NCBI GenBank assembly: GCA_011037195.1
Contig: JAAEAF010014807.1
Coordinates: 186,001 to 250,000, forward strand
Direction: 5' to 3'
DNA from: Triatoma infestans
Lineage: Eukaryota; Arthropoda; Insecta; Hemiptera; Reduviidae
DNA length: 64,000 bases
Part shown: piece after piece, positions 1 through 11,884 of the stretch
Layout: every line of letters starts with the position of its first letter
Numbering within the stretch: position 1 is the stretch's first letter
Position numbers and translations under genes: made by a program
Notes under the pieces: model-generated
Told to the model about the DNA's origin: nothing
Seen by the model: only the letters and a program-made list of their open reading frames with translations
Database searches by the model: none

Positions 1-860
1 AATAGCTTCTTTCTAAATAATAGGTAAGCTTGCTACATCTTCCGCGTATAAAAACGCTGGAAATAGAAGAAGAAAAGAAAAGAAAAATTAATGATAGATT
101 GATAAAATGAATATATAGAAGTGAACTAACATATACAGAGTTGTAATATACAGTTTGAAATAGTGTGAGAAGATATTATGAACGGAACACAGAGATGTCG
201 ATGATGATGAAGAAAAAGAAGAAGACGAACAAGAAGTTAGAATCGACAGAAAGAAAGAGAGAATCAGTGAGAGAGATTTGTGTTATGCTCTCGTTTAAAA
301 AGGGGCTAATTGGAGATGACTTCTTTTTGCCCGAAGGTTCAGGACAGACCGGTTTGACTGTGGTTGAATGCGCGCGCCAGTGTACCACTCAGTCGAGCAG
401 TAGTGGAGAGGGAAGTGATTTGAGATGTTCGTGTGTCCAGTATCGTGACTTCCGACAGCTACCCATCTCTTCTTCACCATCTCTACTAGCTGGCCCACTA
501 CTTGATTACCATGCTCTTGGAGTTGTATTTAACTAGAAGAATATTACTTCTTACCATGACAATAAAATATGTATACTAACTTCGAATGAGATTTATTAAT
601 TAAAAACAAAATAATTAAATTTGTTTAATTTCAAAAATTATATATTTTTTTTATTTTTTTTTGTTATTTATTTATTTATTTTGTTAGGAGGTCTCTGCCC
701 CTAGAAAATAGTATTTTACTTGTAATTGAACATCATTAAATTTACCATACAAAAGCTAAAATCAATAGTTTCTTTTAACAACCGCATCGATGCGCCACCA
801 CTGAATCTCCAAGTGTATGCTAACTTTACATTATCCCCTCTGTCACGCCCAGTACAATGT
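1..860. other. Unassigned segment with a GC-richer block and short ORFs
   Basis: No recognised gene. Bases about 290-520 are clearly richer in G and C than the surrounding AT-rich DNA and hold overlapping short ORFs on both strands (123 aa at 165-536 on the plus strand; 67 and 70 aa on the minus strand). A TATAAAA string lies near 48-54. I recognise no protein family in any frame; the plus-strand ORF begins with a lysine-rich low-complexity stretch, which makes it a weak candidate. It could be a 5' exon, an old repeat or chance. Confidence 0.25.
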
Positions 861-872
861 ACTTACGAATAG

Positions 873-1077
873 CATCAGAAACATTTTCCGTGATAGCCTG
901 CTTTTTTTTGAGATCATCGACCGGTTTCGGGCGTTCGCCCATCTTCAGGATGCGTTTGTCAAACAGTGTTATAACACAGACTTGCACAGAGCAAATTCAA
1001 TTTACACACTGACTAGTCTGTTAAAATCACAGAAAATGTCTCTGATGCTTTCCAGCTCTGCGGAACCAACCACAACA
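873..1077 (+). mobile_element. Hammerhead-bearing retrozyme/Penelope-terminus-like repeat, copy 1
   Basis: A 205-bp element bounded by a perfect 12-bp target-site duplication, ACTTACGAATAG at 861-872 and 1078-1089. The left part reads TCAGAAACATTTTCC, then a segment whose reverse complement holds a hammerhead core; the right part is the inverted counterpart of the first bases (GAAAATGTCTCTGATG) followed by the family tail CTCTGCGGAACCAACCACA. Compared with the 34880-35214 copy, the middle and the sense-strand hammerhead arm are deleted. TSDs of 10-13 bp suggest target-primed insertion rather than a cut-and-paste transposase. Hammerheads in dispersed repeats are known from Penelope-like elements and animal retrozymes; no reverse transcriptase is present, so the copy is non-autonomous. 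Confidence 0.8.
909..964 (-). ncRNA. Hammerhead ribozyme motif (minimal type I), copy 1
   Basis: Read on the minus strand: stem I 5' strand CATC (952-949), core CTGAAGA (948-942), stem II GGGC-GAAC-GCCC (940-929), GAAA (928-925), the self-complementary ACCGGT stem III (925-920), cleavage-site C at 919, then stem I 3' strand GATG (918-915). The only change from the canonical CTGATGA is at core position 7, the tolerant position. Stem III has three pairs and no loop, so a monomer should fold poorly, but its palindromic sequence would allow a dimeric hammerhead, as known for minimal natural hammerheads. Stem I can extend through TTTG/CAAA-type pairing. Folding and cleavage are inferred, not shown. 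Confidence 0.8.
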
Positions 1078-1870
1078 ACTTACGAATAGGCTTCAACTTT
1101 GACAACGAACCTCCAACTTGGAAGCTATCTCTAGCGGTAGTAGAAATTGAATAAAAAGTCAACTCTAAGAAGGGTATTTTTTTAAAGTTACGCCAGCTAA
1201 ACTTTGAACAAGCAGTCGCCAGAATACCTTGATGGGTTAACAAGTCCCAACTTTGAAAGATTCACCGGGCTAGCCTCTATAGTCCATCTGCCATTAGAAC
1301 GAGTAAGAGTTTTAACTAGTCACATCACATTCCGATGTTTTCAAACTCGGAATTTCAGTTGCAATCTGCATTAATTAGTTACTGGAACTGTTCCCGATAA
1401 AAATAGATAAATAAATTACTAAAAACATTCACATAGAACGCAGTTTGGAACGATTCTTTTCATACAGAGAGAAATAATATTTATTCAATAAGAAAGTAAA
1501 GTGCCACTTCCACAAATTCGGGTTTGCCAATGTAACCCAGATCCCGTGTTGCATCACAACAAAACCAGTGTTGTAAAAGAACTTTCTATCGTCTTAAATA
1601 TTATACTTCTTTTTTTTTTACAACAATTAACGCTATTTAAAAAAGAAGTAAGCATTTACCTTCAGAACTTGAGAAATATTGTCAAATGAAAGTAGGAAAA
1701 TTATATTCAGAAAGAATGTAGAGCCAAAAAAATTTGTGTTTTCTGAAATTTAATTTATGATTAAATTGATTTTAAAATGTATACAAATGTTTAAAATATG
1801 AGAAACTAAATTTTAACAAATTCATATAAATCTTAAATTGTTTAATTCAAAGTTGGCAAACACTGTTTAA

Positions 1871-2106
1871 TTTTTTTTTAATTTAAGACGCGTCAAAATC
1901 TGTGATCGTTGGCGTCCGGAGCTTTCTCAATGCACTACCGGTCACCGGGACAGTGTTCTCTCGTTACAGACAACACTGTCTATCACCGGACAGTGAGCTG
2001 TAGAGGGTCCTAGGAAGAAAAATTCTAAGGGTACAAAAGCTGGACTCGAACCTGGGTCCACAGCGTGGAAGTCCAGTACAATAACCACTTATCTATTCCT
2101 TTCCCA
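1871..2106 (-). repeat. tRNA-derived SINE (family A)
   Basis: Minus-strand SINE. The tRNA-like head lies at about 2040-2106, with the B box visible as the complement of GGTTCGAGTCC and an A-box-like stretch beside it. The body contains the family signature (complement of CTCACTGTCCGGTGATAG), and the 3' end runs into a T-rich plus-strand tract, i.e. a poly(A) tail after CGTCTTAAATT. The head is diverged from the cleaner copies near 54.7 and 57.2 kb. Confidence 0.8.
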
Positions 2107-2167
2107 TGAGCTTAATTTTAATCTCAAAATTAATATAAAATCTTTCTCTTACTTGCTAAAAATAAAA

Positions 2168-3152
2168 TCTGGTGTGAAACGCTCACACAACTTTCTCTTA
2201 CACCAGTTTTCAAAATTATAATTGACAAATTTTATAGTTTGTGTAACAAATTTAATGAAATTCGTCGAAAACTGAAAAAAAACTGTTCAGTAAAAGCGCT
2301 CTTCCGGTTTACTAATTTCCTTGAAACTTGGAATTTTGGCCATCTACTTATTTCTAATTAATTTTCTATGGATGATAAAATTGTGTAATCAACTATGATA
2401 GCACTTTAGATAAAAACATAACCCCCATCCCTCCCCTAAAAGTGCCCTACAATGAATTTTCCAGAGAAATATTTTAAATAAAAGTTTATATCTTTGTATG
2501 TTTAGTTTATATATGAAGTTTCAAGAAAATTGTCAGAGTAATTTTTGAGAAAATTGCGAAAAAGTGAAAAAAAATCATTTAGTAAATTGGTAAAGTAAAC
2601 GCATTTCCGGATATCCGATTTTTTCAAACTCGGAATTTCAACAACATATTCAATTCTAATTAATACTGTTTAGATGACAGAACTGTCTAATAAACTGAAA
2701 TAGCACTTTAAATGAAAACCTAACCCACCCTTCCCCAAAAAGTGCCCTTAAATGAATTTTTCCAGAGAAATGTTTCAAATAAAAGTTGTAGCTCGTTCCA
2801 TGTGTAGTTGTTGTACAACATGAAAGGAAATCGTTGCAGCCATTTTTGAGAAAAAACGCAAAAAAGCAAAAAAAAAAAAACAACTAGTAAAGTTAAGAAA
2901 TTTTGACAGATAACGTACAGTCAGATCTATGGGATAACTAAACGGAATATCAAGTTTCAACTTTCTATGGTTTTTCGATTTTGAGCTATGCTGTGCATAT
3001 ACACACACACGCACGGACACACACAGACCATTTGCTAAAAACCACTTTTTTGGACTCAGGGGACCTCAAAACGGATATTTCCGGTGAAAACTCAATATCG
3101 AAAATTTGACACGATTACAATACTTTGTCTTACTAGGATTAAGAGAAAGTAA
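2168..3152 (+). mobile_element. Family H element, full-length copy (candidate Helentron/HINE-type)
   Basis: The most complete copy of the commonest large repeat in the window. The 5' end is TCTGGTGTGAAACGCTCAC, which itself forms a GTGTGA/TCACAC hairpin, followed by ACTTTCTCTTAC. The 3' end is a hairpin (TCTTACTAGGATTAAGA) ending AAGAGAAAGTAAA, the inverse of the 5' subterminal motif. Between them are two diverged tandem units of about 300 bp (for example CACTTTAGATAAAAAC near 2402 and CACTTTAAATGAAAAC near 2704) and an (AC)-rich microsatellite at about 2996-3025. Subterminal inverted repeats, an internal microsatellite and a 3' hairpin match Helentron-associated elements, but no Rep/helicase is present, so the class is inferred. 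Confidence 0.75.
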
Positions 3153-4825
3153 ATATGTCATATTATTACACTATAGCATAAAAAAGGAATTTAAATAAAG
3201 ATTTAGTGATCATACATTATTTCAGTGATAAAACATATCTACATTATATTTAAATGGTCTTTTTAGAAGGAAGTGTTAAGGTATGAACGGTTTTTTTAGA
3301 AGAAAAGAACGTTTCTGCACTCAAGAAACTCCTTTGTTCCTTTAATTTTCCTCTTAACATAGCTTGTTTTATGAAAAACATTTTTAGCTTCTTTTATTTT
3401 AGTAAATCATGTCAGTGAAGCCGGATTGTTAATTATCTGATTCTGAACAACTCATTTGTTTCGAATACCCTGATGAAAACTCAAGCACCCTTACATTTAC
3501 CAAAAACATTTCTTCAAACTCAGGTGATCACAGAAACTTTATTTCTCAATTACTTAATTTCAAAAATCTTACCAGTTCGCTTATGCCATTAGGAAGAAAT
3601 ATTCCCTTCAACTAAACATAGCAACTAATGAGTTATAATTCATTTCATAAGAAATAACTTTAAAAAAAATTTATTTTAAAAATATAATTCATAAATTTTA
3701 AACATCAGATTCTAAAACATTTTTTTTTAGCACCAAATTGTAAGAAAAATTTGTACAATAAAAAAATTATACCTATAATAATATAAATGTGTACTAAATT
3801 GTGTGAACGTAACTGCAATAACTATATCTTCTACCTGGGTATAAGAATATTTTAAGGCATTCACAGGTAGAATGTTTTGTAACTTTGTGAAATATGTATG
3901 AAGATTACAGTAAGGTGGTAGTAGGATCGGTCGTTTTAGAGAGAAATTCTACAGAAACAGTGCAGAAATAGTAGCTAGTAACCTAGAATACCAAGGAAAG
4001 TTTGGGTATATGTATCCAGTGAAGAGTATCATAAAACGAAAGCAAGATTGTACACCAAACTCCAATGTGAATAGCCTCGAGACTAAGTGGTTGAGTAAAT
4101 ACAGGCTTTATATCCGACGACACTTTCAAAACACCACTACCTACCTACAATGGACTCCTTTATTTTTTGAACATCTCGCCAAACCACTAAATAAAGATAA
4201 AGAATAAGAATATAAAAATATAGAAGTGAATGCACACTTAGAAAGGCTTAAACCTCTATTTACATAGAACTTAAGGATAGAAATAAATATAAAAAAAAAC
4301 CTATAAAATAAATAAATAAACATTTAAATAAATAATTATTATATTCGGATTTCAAATGACTTAAATTATAATGCATTTCTTTTTAAATAATCGCTAACAA
4401 TTTAATTCATTTTTTTTTAAGTCCAACTGAAATTATGAAGAAAGGTGAATGAAATTGTTTGATTTGCAGATACAGGTTTTGAAGTTAAGAATCCGTCCAT
4501 TTACTATTTTGCAGAAAGTTAATTTACTTTATTAGAGAAACAGTAAGAGTAAATACTAATTTATGTAATTGAATGACAGGAAACATTTCAGCAAAGCATT
4601 AGATCAGAGACTGAGTACTCGTATAATGGAATAAACAGTACTCTATTGAGGAAATTCAGCATGACTATGCCCCTACTAAGTTCACCTTCAACAATTCTTA
4701 CACTTAGGAGCGGGGTTATGAAGTAATTATGGGAATGGACGTTTGTAATTGAGCGTTCCCCATTTGCGTCCCACGTATAACTGCTAATATTAGTTCAAAC
4801 AATGTTAATATTAAGGTATATGAAA
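3153..4825. other. AT-rich segment without recognisable genes
   Basis: No coding or repeat assignment. The longest ORF (65 aa, 4010-4207) matches no family I know. Poly(T)/poly(A) runs occur at about 3718-3728 and 4409-4420. It may hold old unrecognised repeats. Confidence 0.4.
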
Positions 4826-5410
4826 TGTAATTGGTGATGTGTTGAATGTTTGTAGTGGCTTTTGGCGTGAGCGGTTTAGTAAAAGGGCTTGTAAGTATAT
4901 ATATTTAAGAGTGAAGTATTGGAAATAATCAAGAGATCACACTGTTTTTAAAATAGATATATTCTCTAAGTGAAATTAAGTTACTTTAAAATATCACAAT
5001 AATATGCTTATAAGTATACTGAAATTAATTGGAATAAACTCTTATGTTATAACTTAAACTGGCACAGTTCTGATGTGTTCTACTTGGTGTCTACAACAAA
5101 ACTGTATCTTAATAAATGATGTAGGATAAAGGCAAATTTCTATCACTGGCATGAGTTTGAGAGAGCGATTCCTGAAGCAAGTGTTCTGGCTTTTAAAACA
5201 GAATGCAGACTGTCCTGAAGGAATGCCTTCTCTAGGGGGGATTTTCTCTTACAAAACAGTTGGCCAAGTGGCATTGTTATTTTCCTAACGGATTCCTGTG
5301 CTTTTGTCTCTTTAGCAACAAGGACCTTACATTTTAGTATCTGACTCTAAAATACATTATTTTTGCCCAAATTATTTCATTTAAAATATTTTCAAAACTA
5401 TTTATTTTGA
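4826..5410 (-). mobile_element. Solo LTR, family 2, copy 1 (partly deleted)
   Basis: Minus-strand counterpart of the repeats at 7771-8369 and 19405-19986. It shares the segment complementary to AAGCCCTTTT...ACGCTC, the segment around GCTTCCAAAGCCAGAACA (read here as TGTTCTGGCTTTTAAAACAG) and the segment complementary to ACTTTAGAGTCAGGTACTG. The left edge begins TGTAATTGG, matching the ACATTACA end of the other copies. The far end (5' LTR part) is shortened relative to the other two copies. Confidence 0.65.
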
Positions 5411-5524
5411 CTACCTAATTTGGTAGTTAGATGAGATCCGCTTGAAAAAATTGGCATTACTTTACTCTACTTACTTTAATAGCAATCGCAAGCAGTAAAC
5501 GGCCGAAATGGGGTACAACTTCCG

Positions 5525-5690
5525 CTGGAAGATGACGTGAAACACTCACAAAATTTTCTCTAACTCTAATGAATAGTACCTCTAATTTTAACAGTTTTTG
5601 AGACCATTGAAAAATAGCTCATAAGATAAATCACCCACTCCAGGGGCTTAGATAAGAATGAGATACCCCAGGTTACTCTTAGAGGATTAA
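5525..5690 (+). repeat. Family H 5'-end fragment
   Basis: GACGTGAAACACTCACAAAATTTTCTCTAACTC near 5533 resembles the family H 5' terminus with its GTGTGA/CACAC hairpin and ACTTTCTCTTAC motif. The downstream sequence is too diverged to follow with confidence. Confidence 0.4.
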
Positions 5691-7770
5691 GTATGGTCAC
5701 GCACACTGAATTTTTTGTAGGTGAGAGAGCAACGTACCTAAGGAGGATATTTGATGGAACAAGCCTTCCTCTTTAGGATTGCAAAATGGCTACAAAATAG
5801 ACTCTAAGCGAGCCTTTTTTTTTGTGGGAATTCTGATAATTTTTCAAGCCTTAACGCTCGATTTCTTATGCCGAACTTGTATTAAAGATATCTCTCAACA
5901 TCAAGCCTATCCTGACACCATGTGATGTAGATCGGAAGTTTTGTCTGCTTTATTTCTAATTCTAATCTAGCTTCTTCTTATACAAACTACGTAACGGACG
6001 GGGTTTCTTTTCTTGAATTCCTTGAGAGCGATATCTGTTCTAAGGGGACATCACAAATATTATTTACCGATAGGAACCCATCAATTTTCCATCCTACTTT
6101 CTCCCGTGCAGGCTCTTGTCTATCGGTCCTATAGCAGAGATATTAATCAGAATTCCTTAACTTCTTGTTTTCTTCCTACCCTTGTTGTTCCATTCGTAAG
6201 CGAGATCATCGATTACATTTTGGCAATTTACTCAATGGGATAGGCCTAATGTAAATCGTATTCGTTTCCTTGAGGCCTTTCTTTCTACTTTTCTTTCGGA
6301 AGCCCCAAGATCTAGAATAGAATAAATATCATTACAATTGTTATACAACAAATTTGATGCATCAATACGTCAGAAATCTTAGCTGCAAAGTAAGACTTTC
6401 GCATAAATGGTTAACCGGAAAAATCTGCTTTACCGAAAAAGAAAACATGACATAAAAAAATGAATATTTCTTCTTAAAATGAATTTTGAATGAAATAACT
6501 GGTTTAGTCATTGTTTTTTTATATATACGGATATATACATACGTAAACTCATGTGATGAAGTTTAAGAGTTACTACTTTATCTAAAAATAAGGACGCTAC
6601 CTCTAATCATACGGTAAGGTAAAAGACCAATTTTTTTTGTTTTTGTTTTTGTATAGCCTTGGCCAAAGGAGAGAGCTCAGTTTTTTAGACCAGTACTTTA
6701 CATAAATATCTACTAGTGAATAAATTTTAGCCTATACTTCTGAAGAGCATCCTACAAAATAAAAAATTTTTCTTAACAAGCAATTGTCACTATACTTTAA
6801 ATTGTCCTTGATCTCGTATTAGAATAAGGGTAATGAAGAATTAGATGCCTAATTTTAGAGTTTTTCTAGTAAATATTGTGTTAGTATCTAAGTTATACAG
6901 TAATCGGTAGAGCTGTTTACTAAAAATATCGAAATACTGAAAAGACCATTCAATCTTACATCATAGATTTGATCGATTGGTTGACAGATTTTGAACGAAA
7001 GCTCCATATCATATTGGAAAAAAAATGATATTATTTCAAGCATCTCAGGTGAAATATTCCTAATGGATAAATTTCAGTATAATTTATCGAAAACTCCACA
7101 TTCTGGCCTTTTTAACAATTCACTTTCTGACACATATATATTTTTTTGTTTTGTTTTACGTTGTTTGCTCTGCTTATTTGTTTATTTTATGCTGATCAAC
7201 CAAATAGTAGCCGCAATCTTAACTTTTAATTTTTGTAACATTCTATCACTGCTATAACTAAATTACTCATATAAATTATAGTTGGGTAATAATTTAGACC
7301 ATCAAGATAGACTATTAAGTATATTTAATTGAGAACTGCTCCACAGTGACCTAACTAGGGGTGAAACAATGTGAACTTGTAACAGATTAAATAATAATAT
7401 AATATAACTAGGTAGCATTTTCTCTACAATAAAACGTGGGATTAATTCAGATCATCTAGGTTTGATGAAGCATTTATAATTATTAAAATAGTTTATTGTA
7501 AACCATTAAAATTGCCATTCATGTTTTTCAGTGTCAAATTTTCATTCCAAATTTATGAAAATTTTTGACAATATTAAAAAAAACTGAGAATCAAAGAAGC
7601 TCACTGCATAAATGAACACTACGATAATTGCGTGTATTCTAGAGAAGAAACAGCAGTGTTATTCCGTTTACGAGTATATAATGGAATTAAAAAAAAGAAG
7701 AAAAAAATCGTTTTTACATAATCGAACCGGCTTGCGGTGGGCAAAGTTACCATTAGGTTGTATAAGATAA
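5691..7770. other. AT-rich segment without recognisable genes
   Basis: Only short ORFs of no recognised family (76 aa at 6013-6243; 88 aa at 6991-7257, hydrophobic and low complexity). No tRNA, SINE, LINE or LTR signature was found here by eye. Confidence 0.4.
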
Positions 7771-8369
7771 TGTAGTGGGAGGACGAAATCGAAAAATAAT
7801 AGTTTAGAGTTTGGAAGTTTTATAGTATCCAAAATTGTATTTTTGTTAATATTTTATAATTATCTTAGTGCTGTGAATTTAACTTCAAAAAGAGTGTATT
7901 TTACTGTCAGGTGCTGTAAATTCGGATCATTAAACAAAGGCACAAAATCCCGATAGGGTAACTCTTTTGTATAAGAGAATTCCCCCGCGAGAGAGAGAGC
8001 AATTCCAAAGAAGGGAGTCTAACATTAGCTTTCAATGAGTACACAGTCTTAACTCAGTCTTCAAACCATACAGTCGTATTCTGCTTCCAAAGCCAGAACA
8101 CTTCAGGAATCGCCCTCTTCAAATCAGTGCCAGTTATAAGTTAAAACATAAGAGTTTAGCATTTAATCTAGATTAATTAATTGATTTATACTTAATCGCT
8201 GTGATATTATAAAGCTATTTAAATTCAGTTAGAAAATATATTTATTTCATAATCTACCAGTGCGTTCTTAATTATTCTTACATTCTATCTTTCCTCAAAC
8301 ATACAAGCCCTTTTCGCTAAGACGCTCACGCCATAAGCTACCTACACATATCCACACCAAAACATTACA
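7771..8369 (+). mobile_element. Solo LTR, family 2, copy 2
   Basis: A 599-bp repeat starting TGTAGTGGGAGG and ending AACATTACA, the TG...CA ends of an LTR. It is collinear with 19405-19986 through most of its length (for example ATTATCTTAGTGCTGTGAATTTA and GCTTCCAAAGCCAGAACA). The flanks give ATAA on the left and ATAG on the right, a 3-of-4 match to a 4-bp TSD. No internal retroviral-type ORFs lie next to it, so it is read as a solo LTR. Confidence 0.7.
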
Positions 8370-9688
8370 ATAGTTTAAGGTTAAAGTGAGATACATGTTT
8401 ATCTTTGTATAAAATAATGTTACGTTGGTTCTTAGTAAAATTGTAAACATCCCAACATGGCCGCATTAAGCCGAAACATCATGAAAAATAAAGTTTATTT
8501 TTTTTTCAAAAAGAAGGTTTAGTCACTAATAACCAGGATGAAATTTCAAAGTGCGTTTAAATGTGCGTGTGTTGTCTGTAAGTGAATTGTTCTCATTTCA
8601 AAGTGAAGTGTTGTCATGAGGATAAATCTTACAAATATGTATAATATAATGTGTGTTGTGTTAGAAGGCTAACAAACCCAGAACCACAATAAAATATTTT
8701 TTTCTGGAAAAAGGTCGTCAAATAAAAGTGATTTAAGGTATTTATATCCGCGTAGTTTAGCAACTACAAAAGTATAAAGATAGTAGTTGTTTCAGTTTTC
8801 AAGATAATTCCATAAAAACTTTAAAACCAATTCTTTGAAGCCGCAATAATGGTTAACTGATTTTTTTTTTCTTTGGACTGAATTTAGAATTCCAACAAGG
8901 ATTGTAAACTTATGTTAATAAACTTAAGTGATAGAATCATAGATTCTCCTTAAATAGTCTGTACAGAAAAACGTACAGTTGCTTCTCCACCAGAATAACC
9001 CAAAAGAATCAGTTTACTTAGAAAAAATTATGGTGAAGTTTTTGTGGGGTTGGACAGAGAAAAATGTAGAAGAGAAAAGTATAATAACTGATTATATTAA
9101 TTGAGAAAATAATGGGCTGCAAGAACTCCACAGAATTGATATAGAAAATGGTAGCGTGAATAGAAATGACAGACTAAACTGGCAGAGTGTTGGTGATGGT
9201 GATGGTTTTTTTGGAGACTATGTAAAAGGCTGAATAATCGACTGATTGAGCCATTATATGAGCTTGTAGAAAACTTACCCATCTTCTTCTTCCAGGCCAC
9301 CTAGAGGTTGTGGGAGACAGAAATTGATCTCTGCAAGCCTGTGGTAGGGGAGTTGTCTTACGTCTCATGAGAAGTGGCGAATGACGTAGCAGTGGGCGGA
9401 TTGTTTTGTTATAGGCAAGATATGTTGCCAAAAATCCATTACAAATGTTGCAAATAAAACTGTTGCGGTAGATAATATATACAAAAGATTGTTGAAGTAT
9501 TTTTTTCTCGAGAAAATCCCAAAAAACTGAAACAACGTTTCGGAAAGTCACATTCCGGTAGTAGATTTTGGTACAAATCGTTACATCAGATACGGTGCGA
9601 TACGAAACTGGAATCAAGGTTAAGCTACCTGCGATTTCTTATTATTGAATTTTTTTTTTCTTACACACTGAGTAGTAGCTAAATAATA
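8370..9688. other. No recognised gene; one 147-aa ORF on the minus strand
   Basis: A minus-strand ORF spans 9174-9617 and overlaps another frame at 9097-9300. Neither translation shows a recognisable domain, and the reading contains low-complexity basic and hydrophobic stretches. The rest is AT-rich. Confidence 0.3.
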
Positions 9689-9809
9689 TTTTACTTCTAA
9701 TCAGAAAGGAAGTATTGCGAGCGTGTAAAATTTTTAAAATTGAGTTTTCACCGGAAATGTTTCTGGGCCTCTGAAGTTGAAAATAAGGTTTTTAGCAAAT
9801 GGTCTGTGA

Positions 9810-9811
<2 letters not shown>

Positions 9812-9849
<38 letters not shown>
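9812..9849. repeat. (GT)n microsatellite
   Basis: About 19 uninterrupted GT units, at the position where family H copies regularly carry a CA/GT tract. Confidence 0.95.
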
Positions 9850-9852
<3 letters not shown>

Positions 9853-10144
9853 AACAGAATATCACCAAAACAAAAACAAAAAATCGGAGGAATATTTTAC
9901 TTGATATTCTATATTTAAATAATAATTATCACTGAATCAAACACGAAAATTTCGGACAAAATCCATCAACCAAAAGTGCGACTTTTCTGATGCTTTTTTC
10001 TTCCACAATTTTTCCCGCGATTTTCTCGAAAAACGCTCCGACAGTTTTAAACTTTAAACTTCGTATAGTATGTAAATACCGATCACTTTTATTTGAAACA
10101 TTGCCCGGAAAAAATTGATTTTTTGATGGGTTCTGTGGGGGGAA

Positions 10145-11086
10145 TAGAATAGAATAGAAGCGGGGGGGGGAGCCTCATTCCACTGCGACCTACAAATGAG
10201 GTCAATTGTGGATCCCCTTAAGTTACAGAACAGCCCCCAGCTTTGCCCTCCTAATCAATCCTAGCAAAGCTGAGAGCGGCTCCGTCATGAAGCTTCAGCT
10301 TCGGGATTGCCCGTCCCCAAATTGAAGATACCCTAATCCTCGCCAGGCCGGCGCACTCACAAAGGATGTGCGCCGGGGTCTCCTCCTCTACCTTGCAGAA
10401 TCGGCATACCGCACTATCCGCAAGTTGTAAGTGGTGCATGTGTCTATTCAGCCTACAATACCCTGTTAGTAGACCCATAATTAACCTTATATCCCTTTGG
10501 GTCGGTTGCTCAGTAGGTATTTGGTAAATTTAGGCAAATGTCTTTTAATGAAGAGCTTGCCTGCCTCTGTCCTGTGTTCCCTCCCACCCAACGCAGACGC
10601 TGATCTTCTATCCACCCCTGATAGAAGTTTGAATGAGGCTCCTGGACAAGCCGCAGAAGGGTTCGGGGCCTATAAAGGTATCCTGCGAGCCCTCCCTCGC
10701 TAGGGCATCCGCCCTCTCATTGCCCAGGAACCCCGCATGTCCCGGCACCCAGGCGAGTGTCAGTTTATTCCGAGTACCCACCTCGGTGAGGGCAAGTAGG
10801 CAGTCCCACACCAGTCTTGAGACTATTTGGTGTGAGGAAAGTGCCTTCAGGGCTGCCTGACTGTCGGAGTATATGGCCACTTTCTCCCCACTATCCCTTG
10901 CCTTATAATCTCCCTAGCGCAGAGTTGTAACGCCACGATTAAGCCTGGAAACTGATAAGAACGTGGCCGGCGTAGTTATTCCGTAGACCCCAGCTCCGAC
11001 CCCAATCGGAGTTTTCGGATCCATATGTGATACCAGATGCGAGTTACCGAACAGGGGTGCGTCGCAGCCCCATTCGCCTCTGCTCG
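10145..11086 (-). mobile_element. 5'-truncated LINE (RNase H and C-terminal part)
   Basis: Bounded by a perfect 13-bp TSD, TCTGTGGGGGGAA at 10132-10144 and 11087-11099. Minus-strand translation gives an RNase H remnant (GVGAGVYGITTP; then AIYSDSQAALKAL; then LAWVPGHAGFLGNERADALA; then FIGPEPFCG) in broken frames, followed by a C-terminal zinc-knuckle-like part (LTGYCRLNRHMHHL, CRFCKVEEETPAHILCEC). The 3' end shows a TTCTA-repeat tail (AGAATAGAATAG on the plus strand). RNase H followed by this CxxC...HxxxC block is typical of I/R1/Jockey-group non-LTR elements. The copy is dead, 5'-truncated, and sits inside a family H copy. Confidence 0.9.
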
Positions 11087-11884
11087 TCTGTGGGGGGAAA
11101 GTAAGTTTAAGTTTACCTTTAAAATACCACTTCAGTATAATATATGGTTCTATCACCTATATAATATTAATATATTTATATCAGAAGCAATGCTACAATT
11201 CCAAATTTGAAGAAAATCGGTTTTGAATTTCTTAAAATATCTTTAACGATTCTTTAAACTTGGTATGCTATCTGCAAAATATAAACGTAACACTTGTTAT
11301 TTCGAAATATTTCCCCAAATATATTAATTTTTAATCATTGTGCGGAATTGATGACGTCGTGGTTAATTGTTTTCAGTGTGCTCTGTATTGGACCAGAATA
11401 TAATCACTTCTCTACCTGCCAAGGTTAATAAGTTATCCGCCTATCACCTCTATATTAGGAAAGATATGTATTTTAGTATTTTATTATTATTTATTTATTT
11501 ATTTATTGCATACAGTAATAACATTCCTTTTGCATGGATTTTGGTTTACAATATACAAAAATGATATGATATTTATAATACATAATACATAAAAGAAATA
11601 AAACTCATGACTACTGTCATAAACTGAACCAGATGTTATTAACAAAATAATAAATGGATTAGTTAATCAGAAAGGATAAAACTCCTAATTCTTAGGGCAT
11701 TAATAGGGTATTTGTAAATTGCATTTATCTGTGAGACTGACCCAACCGTGAACAGCTTCTCGAAACAATTGGATTCAGTATCCGTGTCAGCAAGAAGATA
11801 TGTGTATAACTTGAGTTTAAAGCAAATTTGTCATTTTATATGGACCAGAAGTAAGAGAAAGTCTTGGGGGTGTTTGATACCAGA

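Larger units (their letters stand above)
9689..11884 (-). mobile_element. Family H element (minus), split by a LINE insertion
   Basis: The 3' terminus (ATTTTACTTCTAATCAGAAAGG) starts the copy, followed by the conserved GAGTTTTCACCGGAAATG, a (GT)n tract at 9812-9849 and the body motif (CACTTTTATTTGAAACATT near 10084). The 5' terminus is at 11850-11884 (GTAAGAGAAAGTCTTGG, then TGTTTGATACCAGA). Bases 10145-11086 are a later LINE insertion. Joining 10131 to 11100 restores the family H body order, which supports the nesting. The interior beyond 11300 is diverged and also contains (TTAT)n. Confidence 0.65.

Noticed and set aside
8440..8500. Hammerhead-like GGCCGCATTAAGCCGAAAC string
   Set aside because: There is a small stem and GAAAC, but no CTGATGA strand and no matching stem I.
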